DNA from: Nitrosopumilus ureiphilus
GTDB taxonomy: Archaea > Thermoproteota > Nitrososphaeria > Nitrososphaerales > Nitrosopumilaceae
Assembly: GCF_013407185.1 (NCBI RefSeq)
Contig: NZ_CP026995.1
Location: forward strand, 685,578-749,577
Length of the DNA: 64,000 bases
Reading direction: 5' to 3'
Shown: piece after piece, positions 41,526 through 50,344 of the stretch
Position numbering within the stretch: position 1 is the first letter of the stretch
Layout: every line of letters begins with the position of its first letter
Program-made: the position numbers and the translations under genes
The notes under the pieces: generated by a model
Told to the model about the DNA's origin: nothing
The model's database searches: none
Seen by the model: the letters and a program-made list of their open reading frames with translations, nothing else

Positions 41526-42795
41526 TTAATTCTAGAGCTTTTGGAACTACCGCTGCGCCTTGAAGCAAACCTATACTTCCTTTCTTTGCTTGCTCTTCAG
41601 TCATTCTAGTAGTTCCATCATTTTGAATAAAATCAGCTGAAACTAAAACTGGCACAGGATCATCACTGTGCCCTTTGTTAATACATGGTGTGGAGTGATC
41701 AGCAGAAATGACAATTGCAACTTTGCTTGAATCAATATTTTCAACAAGTGTTTTAAAAAATCGCTGATCAATCTCTTCTATGTTTTTCATCTTGCCAATT
41801 GCATCTCCATCATGACCGAATTCATCTGGTCCTTTGAGATGGACATAAATTGAATTTTGAGTCTCCATTGCTTTTGCTGCAACTCTTGCTTTTTCTTCAT
41901 AATCTGTTAATCCTCCAGCTTCAAATGCTTTCATCTTTAGAACATTTGAGATTCCAATCTCTACTGGCATATCCACAATACATGAAAATTGCATAGAATA
42001 TTTTTCATTAATTGGAATCACATCTGGATATTTGTTTCCTGCATCTCTGAGTAAAATACAACTAAGTTGTTTCTTACCTTGCTCTTTTCTTTTTTTATTA
42101 ACCTGACTCTCCTTCATAATTCTGATTGATTGTTCTGAAAACTCATTAACAATATTTGCAGTGAACTTTGAATCTTCATCATCTTCTAAGGGTAAACATT
42201 TTTCAATTTTTAGAAAATCTCCAACTGCCTTTGCTACGCCCATGCCTCCGATGTTACTATATGCAGGATCTGTATTGGTAATTTTTGAAGAAAGTTTTCT
42301 AGAGTTTGCTCTTATTCTAACTGTAACCCTGTGACCAATTGTAGGTGATACTACAACCGATGTATCTGGACTGGATAACTTTATTTTTTCTTCAATCTCT
42401 TTTGCAATTCCATCTGCATCTTCTTTTTCAATATTTCTACCTGCTCTTCTATCTATGATTACTTCATCATCATTTAGTGTTGAATAATTTCCTCTTAATG
42501 CTAAATCTCCATCTTTGAAGTCAATCCCAATTCCAATGGCTTCAATCACTCCTCTTCCTGCATATTCTGCATGATTGAATTTGTATCCCAACATATTGAA
42601 AACCGCAATGTCTGACTCTGGAGCAATTCCTTTTCCGACAGAAATTACTTCTCCTATACAGCCATTACTTGCAATCTTGTCCAAAGTTGGGGTATTTGCA
42701 GCCTCCAATGGTGTTTTTCCTTGTAAATCTGGATGTGGAAGATCTCCAACTCCATCTAATAGAACGTAAATCATATGAATATCTGAATTATCCAT
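41509..42795 (-). CDS. apgM: archaeal 2,3-bisphosphoglycerate-independent phosphoglycerate mutase
   Basis: Interconverts 3- and 2-phosphoglycerate. The start LLDGVGDLPHPDLQGKTPLE is the archaeal ApgM signature with the metal-binding Asp; later DGDAIGKM, SADHSTPC and GHSDDPVPV supply further metal ligands. Length (428) is typical. The 233 bases upstream (42796-43028) show no gene. Confidence 0.93.
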   Translation of the reverse strand: MDNSDIHMIYVLLDGVGDLPHPDLQGKTPLEAANTPTLDKIASNGCIGEVISVGKGIAPESDIAVFNMLGYKFNHAEYAGRGVIEAIGIGIDFKDGDLALRGNYSTLNDDEVIIDRRAGRNIEKEDADGIAKEIEEKIKLSSPDTSVVVSPTIGHRVTVRIRANSRKLSSKITNTDPAYSNIGGMGVAKAVGDFLKIEKCLPLEDDEDSKFTANIVNEFSEQSIRIMKESQVNKKRKEQGKKQLSCILLRDAGNKYPDVIPINEKYSMQFSCIVDMPVEIGISNVLKMKAFEAGGLTDYEEKARVAAKAMETQNSIYVHLKGPDEFGHDGDAIGKMKNIEEIDQRFFKTLVENIDSSKVAIVISADHSTPCINKGHSDDPVPVLVSADFIQNDGTTRMTEEQAKKGSIGLLQGAAVVPKALELIKSQK

Positions 42796-43028
42796 AATAT
42801 TCTCTGTTTTAGCAACATCAGGTGCTCTCCTTTAAATCTTGCAACAAAATATGCGATCAAAAATTTAGAATCAGTTTAATTTTTCTAATTTAATTTTTCT
42901 AATTATTCATAATTGATCAAAGTATGATTTTTTAATTTTTACTGAAATTAATTACAAAACATGTTTTTAATTTAGAAATACCCTCTCTTAGCAAACGTTT
43001 TAACAGACATTTACTTTCAGTAACAATT

Positions 43029-44045
43029 ATGGGGGATATGCGTAAAGATTATGTTTCTGAACGTTTCATGATTGTAACAAAAAAAGAAGACAAAATTATT
43101 AATCCAAAAAAATCTCCATTTGCTCCTGGTAATGAATCTATGACAAATCCTTCTGTATTATCACTTGTTGCAAAAGATGGAATGCTACAACGTCTTCAAG
43201 ATAATGAGGATGAATATGTAGAGGGTTGGGCTATTAGAGTATTTGAAAGCAAAAATCCAATCGTTTCAATTGATACAGAAAATTCTTATAGTGACAGACC
43301 TTTCTATAGCGAACCTGCATATGGATATCATTACATTGTTGTTGCATCCCCAAAAGAAAAAGACACATTTGCAACAATTGATCCTGAACAATGGTCAAAC
43401 GTTCTAGTTGTTGTTCAAGATAGATTGAGGTGGCTGTATACTCAAAAAGGTGTTACCTATGTTTCAATTTATGCTGACCATGGTGATTTGGCAGGAAGTA
43501 CTAATCCTCACCCTCACCTGAACCTTCTTACATTTTCTACTATTCCTCCAGTAATTGAGAGTGAAGCTGAAGCATCACACAAAATTCTAAATGAAAAAGG
43601 CGTCTGTCCAATGTGCCAGACAGTAAATGAAGAAATTGGTGGTCCAAGGCAGGTTCTTCAAACTGAAGGCTTTATCGCATTTTGTCCTTGGTCCCCCTCA
43701 TATCCTTACGAATTTTGGATTTCTCCAAAAAAACACACTACTAGTTTTTCCAAAATTACTCAAAAAGAAATTAATGATTTGTCTTTAATTTTGAGGGCAA
43801 CTTTGGGCGGATTGTCGAAAACTGTCAAAAATGTATCTTATAATCTTGTTTTTCATCTATCTCCTGAAAAGAAAAACAGTAGACAAATTCATTGGCATAT
43901 TGAAATTTATCCTATTACAAAATCATGGTCTGGATTAGAACGTGGATATGGTATTTTCTTAAATGATGTTTCTCCAGAACAAGCTGCTGAAAAACTTGGA
44001 GCATCTTGCAGGAAAGAATTAGCTAACCTTGTTGGCATTATATGA
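43029..44045 (+). CDS. GalT-type hexose-1-phosphate nucleotidyltransferase
   Basis: A HIT-superfamily protein of 338 residues. The N-terminal half carries NPHPHLNLL, the C-terminal half CPMC, FCPW and the catalytic IHWHIEIYP (HxH). GalT enzymes swap UMP between UDP-glucose and galactose-1-phosphate; archaeal versions may use other nucleotides. Zinc is suggested by CPMC and histidines. An AT-rich 230-base spacer precedes it. Confidence 0.82.
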   Translation: MGDMRKDYVSERFMIVTKKEDKIINPKKSPFAPGNESMTNPSVLSLVAKDGMLQRLQDNEDEYVEGWAIRVFESKNPIVSIDTENSYSDRPFYSEPAYGYHYIVVASPKEKDTFATIDPEQWSNVLVVVQDRLRWLYTQKGVTYVSIYADHGDLAGSTNPHPHLNLLTFSTIPPVIESEAEASHKILNEKGVCPMCQTVNEEIGGPRQVLQTEGFIAFCPWSPSYPYEFWISPKKHTTSFSKITQKEINDLSLILRATLGGLSKTVKNVSYNLVFHLSPEKKNSRQIHWHIEIYPITKSWSGLERGYGIFLNDVSPEQAAEKLGASCRKELANLVGII

Positions 44046-44087
44046 TTTTCTGCATGGTTTATTTATCTACTCAAATCTGTTTTAATT

Positions 44088-44525
44088 ATGGCAATAGAGA
44101 AATGGCTTGCAATAACAAGTGTTGCATTATTTGCAATGTTTGCCGGTGAAATGATTTCAATTTACTCTTATGTTGTTGATCCTCCTGAAAATGCTATGCT
44201 TGATGATTCTTGGTTTGATTCTAAAATATTTCAGTTTATTTCAATCGGTGTTGCCCCCGCTGGAATTTTAGCTGCAGTTCCTTTCTTCATGACAAAACAA
44301 TATGGTTCAAAACCTATAGGTGGATTAATTGTTGCAGGTGGAGTAATTTTGTTAGTTGGAATGTTTGTTTGTTATACCTTGTTAGATCAAATTAATGATG
44401 TTTATCTTACCGATATTGTTACCAATACCCCTGTTTTATTTATGGGTCTGTCTCCTATTGTAATTGCTGTTGGTATTTATTTGACCAAACAAAAAAAGAA
44501 GCGTCCTAAGAAAGAGTTCTTTTAA
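44088..44525 (+). CDS. four-helix membrane protein, unknown
   Basis: The 145-residue protein has four clean transmembrane helices and a Lys-rich C-terminus. It follows GalT by 42 bases. Its stop overlaps by four bases with the stop of the convergent acetyltransferase gene. No family recognised; the second loop holds charged residues DSWFDSK. Confidence 0.55.
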   Translation: MAIEKWLAITSVALFAMFAGEMISIYSYVVDPPENAMLDDSWFDSKIFQFISIGVAPAGILAAVPFFMTKQYGSKPIGGLIVAGGVILLVGMFVCYTLLDQINDVYLTDIVTNTPVLFMGLSPIVIAVGIYLTKQKKKRPKKEFF

Positions 44526-44959
44526 TCATTATCAAATCTTAATTCATTTGCAATTTGCTTAAAGCCTAATTTCTCATAAAATGGTTTTACGTCGTCTGTG
44601 CAATCTAGAATTGTTTTATAACAGCCTCTGTTTTTTGCAATTTCTAGTATATACTTCATAATTTTCTCGCCTATTTTTTGTCCTTGAAAATCCTTGTTTA
44701 CTACCACATCTTCAATATGACCTACCATTCCTCCATCATGAATGAATTTCTGCTCTATTAGCAATGTGGTGGAACCCACTATTTTTCCACCTAATTCTGC
44801 AACTGCAATTATGTGATCCGGATTGGAATTTATTTTCTCAAAAATCTTAATTGCCTTGTCATTATCCATATTGCTTGTCTTTCTCAATGAATCAAGCGAT
44901 GTCAAAAATCCATTTTGAATGTCTTCTTTTCTTAATTCTCTGATTATTGGTTCACTCAT
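44522..44959 (-). CDS. GNAT acetyltransferase, glucosamine-phosphate type
   Basis: The 145 residues align with eukaryotic-type glucosamine-6-phosphate N-acetyltransferase: GMVGHIEDVVVNKDFQGQKI (acetyl-CoA loop), GCYKTILDCTDD and PFYEKLGF. It follows the nucleotidyltransferase gene on the same strand, so the pair may act on amino-sugar nucleotides for surface glycans. Substrate is inferred. Confidence 0.78.
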   Translation of the reverse strand: MSEPIIRELRKEDIQNGFLTSLDSLRKTSNMDNDKAIKIFEKINSNPDHIIAVAELGGKIVGSTTLLIEQKFIHDGGMVGHIEDVVVNKDFQGQKIGEKIMKYILEIAKNRGCYKTILDCTDDVKPFYEKLGFKQIANELRFDND

Positions 44960-44967
44960 TTTTATTT

Positions 44968-45678
44968 TCAGATCTTACCTAGTTTTTGAATATATTCTTG
45001 ATATGCTTTTTTGTAGGATGCTTTATTTCCAATATCTGTAAATCCATTCTTTGTAAGAAAGCTATTGACTAGTTTTTTTCTGCTCATGGCTTTTTTAATT
45101 ACATCATCCATTCCAAAAGGTTTGTTTTTTGGTATGAATTTCAAAATTTCCGGTTCCATGACGTAGCACCCCATGTTTACATTGGCTTTTATCTCTGGTT
45201 TTTCATTCCAACTCAGTACCTTTCCATTCTTTGAAGTCTCAATTACTCCGTATGGCAAATTAGTTTTGTATTCATTAAGACTCATGGTAACGAATGCTTT
45301 TTTCTGATTGTGTTGTTTTATCATATTTCTAAGACTAAAATTAAAAATTGAATCACCATATATGCAAACAAAAGTATCATCTATGAATTCTTCAGCAGTT
45401 TTTAGTTGCCCTGCAGTAGCAAGTGGTTTATTTGAAATTGCATACTCTATGTTCACTCCAAACCTTTTACCATCTTCAAAATAATCCTCAATTGTTTTTC
45501 TAAGATAACTAACACACAACACAACTGATTTTACACCATTTTTTCTTGTCCAATCAATTAGGTGCTCCAAGATTGGTTTTTCTCCCAACGGTAACATGGG
45601 CTTTGGAAGAAATGTGGTGTACGGTTGTAGTCTTGTACCTAATCCTCCAGCAAGAATTATTGCTTTCACAAATTTCAT
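44968..45678 (-). CDS. sugar-1-phosphate nucleotidyltransferase
   Basis: The N-terminus KAIILAGGLGTRLQPYTTFL and then PKPMLP is the signature of NDP-sugar pyrophosphorylases; the metal Asp occurs in VCIYGDSIF. There is no C-terminal left-handed helix acyltransferase domain; length 236 is that of single-domain enzymes such as glucose- or mannose-1-phosphate types. The acetyltransferase gene starts 8 bases downstream. Confidence 0.85.
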   Translation of the reverse strand: MKFVKAIILAGGLGTRLQPYTTFLPKPMLPLGEKPILEHLIDWTRKNGVKSVVLCVSYLRKTIEDYFEDGKRFGVNIEYAISNKPLATAGQLKTAEEFIDDTFVCIYGDSIFNFSLRNMIKQHNQKKAFVTMSLNEYKTNLPYGVIETSKNGKVLSWNEKPEIKANVNMGCYVMEPEILKFIPKNKPFGMDDVIKKAMSRKKLVNSFLTKNGFTDIGNKASYKKAYQEYIQKLGKI

Positions 45679-45722
45679 TTGAGAATTGACTATTTATGTT
45701 CAAGGATGAATTTCGACCCGAC

Positions 45723-47015
45723 TCAAATAATTTTTAAAATCTTTCTCAAAACATCATCTGGGGTTTCACCAAATACTATGATCATCGGCTCTTTTCCAAA
45801 ATCTCCTTTATGGTAAATTGCATCTGGTATTTTTGTTGAATTCTTAACTGCTTTTTTTATGCCCCATTCAATAGTTGAGTCCTTAATTTTCACATTTTTT
45901 GGTTCTTCATTTCTATCATAACTTGAAACTATTAGTTTTGATTTTTTAATTTTTGAAATTGTAGTGTTTTGATATTTTAGATTTATTGCAGAGCAGATTT
46001 TTGGATATCTTTTATTCATTATTAGTAATGCTGTTGCAACATGTTTTGAACCGCCATAAGTCAACTCTCCAGCTACCGTAGCACTCTTTCCTGATTTGAC
46101 TATTCTTCCAGAAATACCAAGAATGTCTTTTATTGATTTAGGTTTTTGTTTGGAATATACAAAATTTATTTGGCATTCAGGAATATTTTTGTAAATATTT
46201 TTAATTTGAATAAATTTGTCTATTGCTTCTGATAAATCTCGATTGATAACATCTTGAATTTCTGTGATTGCTATTCCTTTTCCTATTTTCTTTGCATTTT
46301 TAATTGAATTTTGAGTAAATTGTTGGGCAAACCTTAATGAGTCTTTTATTGTCTTGTTTTTTGCTAGAGCAAAAATTATGGCTGCTGAATAATTACAACC
46401 ACTACCATGATTGACTCTATTAATTTTGTTTCCAGAAATAAAATATTCTTTATTTTTTTCCAAAATAAAATCTGATATTGTTTTATCTCCTGTCACAACT
46501 CCGGTAATTACAACATTTTTTGCACCCATCTTTTGAATTTTTTTGGCGACATTTTGTATTGATTTTTTTGAATTTATTTTAGTCTTTGATAGTATTTCGG
46601 CCTCGAACTTGTTTGGTGTAATTACTGTTGCAAGAGGAACAATATACTTTTGAAAATCTGAAATGGCTGTTTTTTCAATTAATGCTCCACCCGTCGTTGA
46701 TTTGATTACAGGATCTACTACAATTGGAATTTTTACTTTTCTTAATTTATTATTTAGAATTTTAATAATTTGAGAATTGTATACCATTCCAATTTTTATT
46801 CCATCAATTTTAAAATCCGACATTACAGATTCAATTTGATCTTTTAAAATTTTTTGTGATACTGGTTCAGCAATACCAAAATTTGATGTGTTTTGACTGG
46901 TGATAGATGTGATTACTGTAAGCCCATGAACATTAAATGACGAAAAAGTTTTGATATCACTTTGAATTCCAGCACCTGATGATGGATCCGATCCTCCAAT
47001 TGAAAGTAAATTCAT
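45723..47015 (-). CDS. thiDN: bifunctional HMP kinase / thiamine-phosphate synthase (ThiDN)
   Basis: The N-terminal ThiD ribokinase-type domain (SIGGSDPSSGAGIQSDIKTF; GSGCNYSAAI) phosphorylates hydroxymethylpyrimidine. From about 260 the archaeal ThiN domain (GRIVKSGKSATVAGELTYGG; YDRNEEPKNVK) couples HMP-PP with thiazole phosphate. ThiN replaces ThiE in many archaea. Total 430 residues, as expected. ThiC lies 750 bases away on the other strand. Confidence 0.9.
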   Translation of the reverse strand: MNLLSIGGSDPSSGAGIQSDIKTFSSFNVHGLTVITSITSQNTSNFGIAEPVSQKILKDQIESVMSDFKIDGIKIGMVYNSQIIKILNNKLRKVKIPIVVDPVIKSTTGGALIEKTAISDFQKYIVPLATVITPNKFEAEILSKTKINSKKSIQNVAKKIQKMGAKNVVITGVVTGDKTISDFILEKNKEYFISGNKINRVNHGSGCNYSAAIIFALAKNKTIKDSLRFAQQFTQNSIKNAKKIGKGIAITEIQDVINRDLSEAIDKFIQIKNIYKNIPECQINFVYSKQKPKSIKDILGISGRIVKSGKSATVAGELTYGGSKHVATALLIMNKRYPKICSAINLKYQNTTISKIKKSKLIVSSYDRNEEPKNVKIKDSTIEWGIKKAVKNSTKIPDAIYHKGDFGKEPMIIVFGETPDDVLRKILKII

Positions 47016-47118
47016 AATTTTCTATTTTTCTTAGCACTAATTTGTTTTTACTTTACATTTTTACAAATATTTCACTTTGTAACATTGATTTTATACTTGA
47101 ATATCTTTCTAAAAACTA

Positions 47119-47307
47119 ATGACTAAAATTCCAATAGCAAATGATGCCTCTACTGAAGAATTACGGTGTACAACATGTTTACTTCCTATGCAATATCAAA
47201 CAAAAAAAGATGGGAAATTCCTTTGGCAATGTTTCAAATGTGGTAAGCAATACCTTGTATCTACAAACACTGAAGACGTTGAAGAAAGTTGGAGTCCTCC
47301 AAGATGA
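47119..47307 (+). CDS. 62-residue zinc-ribbon protein
   Basis: The product has CTTCLLPMQYQTKKDGKFLW and then CFKCGKQY: two CxxC knuckles spaced as a single rubredoxin-like zinc ribbon. It shares an ATGA start/stop overlap with the coiled-coil gene behind it. Function unknown; zinc binding is likely structural. Confidence 0.65.
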   Translation: MTKIPIANDASTEELRCTTCLLPMQYQTKKDGKFLWQCFKCGKQYLVSTNTEDVEESWSPPR

Positions 47308-47531
47308 CAGGCCTCTCCGAAATTGAATCTCTAAAATCTGAAAATCAAAAACTTAGGAAATACATTTCTCTAATTTCTGCTGAAATTGAATTAATTCAAA
47401 GGGTAGGTGAGATAAGGCAGAATTTTATAAGTTCTGATGACTCTAAGCACATAATCACGCCTATTATGGATAGAATCTTTAGAATAAAAGATGAAAAACT
47501 AACTCTACAAAAGGAATTGGACCTAGATTGA
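47304..47531 (+). CDS. small coiled-coil protein
   Basis: From ATG 47304, which overlaps the TGA of the previous gene, the 75 residues form two helices with heptad Leu/Ile (IESLKSENQKLRKYISLISA; ILTLQKELDLD-like end). A TTG at 47289 is less likely. Cotranslation with the zinc ribbon suggests a complex. Confidence 0.6.
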   Translation: MTGLSEIESLKSENQKLRKYISLISAEIELIQRVGEIRQNFISSDDSKHIITPIMDRIFRIKDEKLTLQKELDLD

Positions 47532-47539
47532 TTTCTAAA

Positions 47540-47638
47540 TTACGATGATGATTGGGTTACACAATCAAAAGAACAAAAGTCATCTTTCAAGCTATAGAAC
47601 TCCCTCCCACAATGCCTGCATTCTTTTATTGCTCTCAT
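47540..47638 (-). CDS. 32-residue zinc miniprotein
   Basis: ATG 47638 to TAA 47540: MRAIKECRHCGREFYSLKDD and then FCSFDCVTQ. CxxC and CxxxC with an aromatic-rich spacer resemble a C4 zinc finger of the kind many thaumarchaeal miniproteins carry. It lies between the coiled-coil gene and thiC. Confidence 0.45.
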   Translation of the reverse strand: MRAIKECRHCGREFYSLKDDFCSFDCVTQSSS

Positions 47639-47771
47639 ACTAATCTATAACGGCATCCTAGCATTTAAAATCGATCTATTTTCTTAATATAGTGCCAAGG
47701 AATTATAGTGCGATCAGCATTTTTTTCATTTTCCACGATTGTTTAAATCAGGCAAAAACATAGATTACGTT

Positions 47772-49100
47772 ATGGCAACACAGATGACTTTTGCTAAACG
47801 CGGTATCGCAACTGATGAAATGAAACAAGTTGCAAAAGACGAGGATGTCTCATTAAATTGGCTTATTCCAAAAATTGCTCGTGGCTCAATAATAATTCCA
47901 AGTAATAATGTACGACTACAAAAAATTCACAATGTTGGAATTGGTAAAGGTCTTAAAACTAAAGTAAATGTAAACATTGGAACTTCAACTCTAAATGTAA
48001 ACCTTGATGAAGAGATTGAAAAAGCAAAAGTCGCAATAAAATACCATGCAGATACAATCATGGATCTTAGTGATGGCGGTGATGTTAAAATGATAAGACA
48101 AACTCTTATGGATTCTGCACCAATAACATTTGGAACTGTTCCAATTTATGAGGCTTATAATTATGGTGTTGAAGTTCACAAAAATCCTTTGAATTTAACA
48201 GAAGATGATTATCTAAATGCATTTGAAAATAATGCAAAAGATGGAGTTGATTATACGACAATTCACTGTGGAATTACTAAAGATATCGCAAAAAGAATTT
48301 TAAAAGTTCAACGATATGGTGGAGTTGTAAGTAAAGGTGGAACAATTACAGCTGCATGGATGTTAAAACATGATAAAGAAAATCCATATTTGACTCACTA
48401 TGACTATTTGATTGAAATTGCTAAAAAATATGATGTTACATTTAGCCTCGGAGATGCACTTAGACCCGGCTCAATCTTGGATTCTCATGATGAATTGCAA
48501 GTTCAAGAGATGATCAATATTTCTCAATTAACGAAACGAGCTCATGAACACGATATTCAAGTAATGGTGGAAGGTCCAGGACATGTTCCATTAAATGAAG
48601 TTGCAGCAAATGTACGATTGGCAAAATCTCTAATTGGTGATGTGCCATACTATGTTCTAGGTCCATTAGTTACTGATGTTGCATCTGGTCATGATCATAT
48701 TGCAAGTGCAATAGGTGCTGCAGTTTCAGCAAGTGAAGGTGTAGATCTTTTATGTTATCTTACTCCTTCTGAACATTTGGCTTTGCCAAATGCCGAAGAA
48801 GTAAAAGCTGGATTAATTGCATATAGAATTGCTGCTCATGCAGGTGACCTTGTTAAAATTCGTGATAAAGTTATCAAATGGGATATGGAAATGACAGAAG
48901 CTAGACGTACTTTGGATTGGGAAAAGCAACTTGCATTATCTATTGATCCAGAAGAAGCAGCTAAGATTCATAGTAGAACAGGACAGCATCCTGGAAATAA
49001 TGTGCCATGTACAATGTGTGGCGGTGCATGTGTTTACATGATGTTGCCACAACAAAAAAAATACGAAAAAGAAAATAATAATCTACAACAAATTGAATAA
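47772..49100 (+). CDS. thiC: phosphomethylpyrimidine synthase (ThiC)
   Basis: Radical SAM-like enzyme turning aminoimidazole ribotide into HMP phosphate for thiamine. Visible motifs: GTVPIYEA, DYTTIHCGI, SLGDALRPGS, VEGPGHVPL and the C-terminal cluster site CTMCGGAC that holds [4Fe-4S]. I chose ATG 47772 (MATQMTFAKRG), as the family begins so; an upstream TTG at 47739 adds 11 residues. No TPP riboswitch is recognisable in the 130 bases before it. Confidence 0.94.
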   Translation: MATQMTFAKRGIATDEMKQVAKDEDVSLNWLIPKIARGSIIIPSNNVRLQKIHNVGIGKGLKTKVNVNIGTSTLNVNLDEEIEKAKVAIKYHADTIMDLSDGGDVKMIRQTLMDSAPITFGTVPIYEAYNYGVEVHKNPLNLTEDDYLNAFENNAKDGVDYTTIHCGITKDIAKRILKVQRYGGVVSKGGTITAAWMLKHDKENPYLTHYDYLIEIAKKYDVTFSLGDALRPGSILDSHDELQVQEMINISQLTKRAHEHDIQVMVEGPGHVPLNEVAANVRLAKSLIGDVPYYVLGPLVTDVASGHDHIASAIGAAVSASEGVDLLCYLTPSEHLALPNAEEVKAGLIAYRIAAHAGDLVKIRDKVIKWDMEMTEARRTLDWEKQLALSIDPEEAAKIHSRTGQHPGNNVPCTMCGGACVYMMLPQQKKYEKENNNLQQIE

Positions 49101-49487
49101 GACTTTTTGAAGACTAGGAACTGTCTTATAATTTCCTAACTCATCAATATCTATCCATTCGAATTGTGAATTTTCCCAGTTAAGCTCGATCGTTGGATTC
49201 TCTGCTTCAAACAAAAATGGGTATATCTCCCATTCATGATTTTCATATTGTGGAGAATTCACTCGCATTCCTTCTGCAGATTTTACAAGTGTGATCTTAT
49301 CTTCTGTAATTCCAACTTCTTCAAAAATTTCAATCTTTGCTCTTTTCAATGGTTCTTCATCATTTTCAATGATTCCGCTAATTCCCGCCCAGAGTCCTTT
49401 CATTGATTTTACTTTGTTGCTTCTTTTGAGAATCAATAATTTATCATTATTTCTAATGAAAGATGTGACAATTTTTGTTGAACGCAT
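49083..49487 (-). CDS. NUDIX hydrolase
   Basis: The Nudix box is complete: GIIENDEEPLKRAKIEIFEE followed by VGI, in a 134-residue single-domain protein. Such enzymes hydrolyse nucleoside diphosphates linked to another group. It converges on thiC with an 18-base overlap and follows tyrA by 5 bases on the same strand, so it is the last gene of the aromatic amino acid operon. Substrate unknown. Confidence 0.85.
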   Translation of the reverse strand: MRSTKIVTSFIRNNDKLLILKRSNKVKSMKGLWAGISGIIENDEEPLKRAKIEIFEEVGITEDKITLVKSAEGMRVNSPQYENHEWEIYPFLFEAENPTIELNWENSQFEWIDIDELGNYKTVPSLQKVLFNLL

Positions 49488-49492
49488 GCCTG

Positions 49493-50344
49493 CTATTTTT
49501 CAACGGATTTTACCATTTTAGTTAGTTTTTTGTAAGATTCATTGGTATCTGTATGCTTGGCAAGTCTCTCTTGGCATTCTTTGATGTATGTGATTACCTC
49601 TTCGGTCTTTGATTCTTGAACAGCAGTAAGTAATCTGCCAATGTCTTTCCAAAGTTCTTCTGCAACTCTTCTAATTTCTGGATTAGCAATAATTGTTTCA
49701 ATTAGTTCTGGGGATTCTGTCATAATGCTTTCTGCCAATATCTTTTGAACTCTAAATGTCGTACCTGACATTTTTTCTGTAAGATTCATTTTTTCATCTT
49801 TTGAAATAATGTTTGCAAAAACTAAATTCATCAAATGGGTCAACCCTAAAATTACTGCAATTTTTTTATCATGTTCTGCTGCATCAATAGTTACAAAGTT
49901 TGCGCCTTCAAACAATGATTTTGCAACCGTTAGTTCTTTTTTAGCATCTTTAATTGGGACTGAAATTATGTTTTGACCTTTGATAATTTTTGTTCCAGGA
50001 CCAAACATTGGATGAATGCAAATTGGATTAATCTTGTCTGGCATTTTTGATAATGATGAAACTACTTTAGATTTCTCAGATGATATTTCTATTAGATATG
50101 TTCCTCTCTTCATCTCTTTTGCAATGAGTCTGATAATTTCTGGGGTTCTTCTTGTGGGTGTACATAATACTACATAATCTGCCTTTAGAATTGAACCAAC
50201 TAAAGAATCTGATGATATAATATTTTTTCCTGTAATCTTATTTTCTGAATCGTACCCTGTTACTTCAAAATCTTTCTCTGCAAAATATTTGGTAAACCAT
50301 TGTCCCATTTGACCTCCAGCACCAATAACTGTAATCTTCTTCAT
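49493..50344 (-). CDS. tyrA: prephenate dehydrogenase (TyrA)
   Basis: Converts prephenate to hydroxyphenylpyruvate for tyrosine. The N-terminal Rossmann motif GAGGQMGQWF, then CIHPMFGPG (the His used in hydride transfer) and a helical dimerisation domain from about 170. Length 283 is standard. Its start overlaps by 4 bases the stop of the chorismate mutase-aminotransferase gene, which makes its substrate. Confidence 0.92.
   Translation of the reverse strand: MKKITVIGAGGQMGQWFTKYFAEKDFEVTGYDSENKITGKNIISSDSLVGSILKADYVVLCTPTRRTPEIIRLIAKEMKRGTYLIEISSEKSKVVSSLSKMPDKINPICIHPMFGPGTKIIKGQNIISVPIKDAKKELTVAKSLFEGANFVTIDAAEHDKKIAVILGLTHLMNLVFANIISKDEKMNLTEKMSGTTFRVQKILAESIMTESPELIETIIANPEIRRVAEELWKDIGRLLTAVQESKTEEVITYIKECQERLAKHTDTNESYKKLTKMVKSVEK

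Noticed and set aside
47640-47771. Possible TPP riboswitch before thiC
   Set aside because: I looked for the CUGAGA and related conserved TPP core and found none; the stretch is AT-rich without a matching fold.
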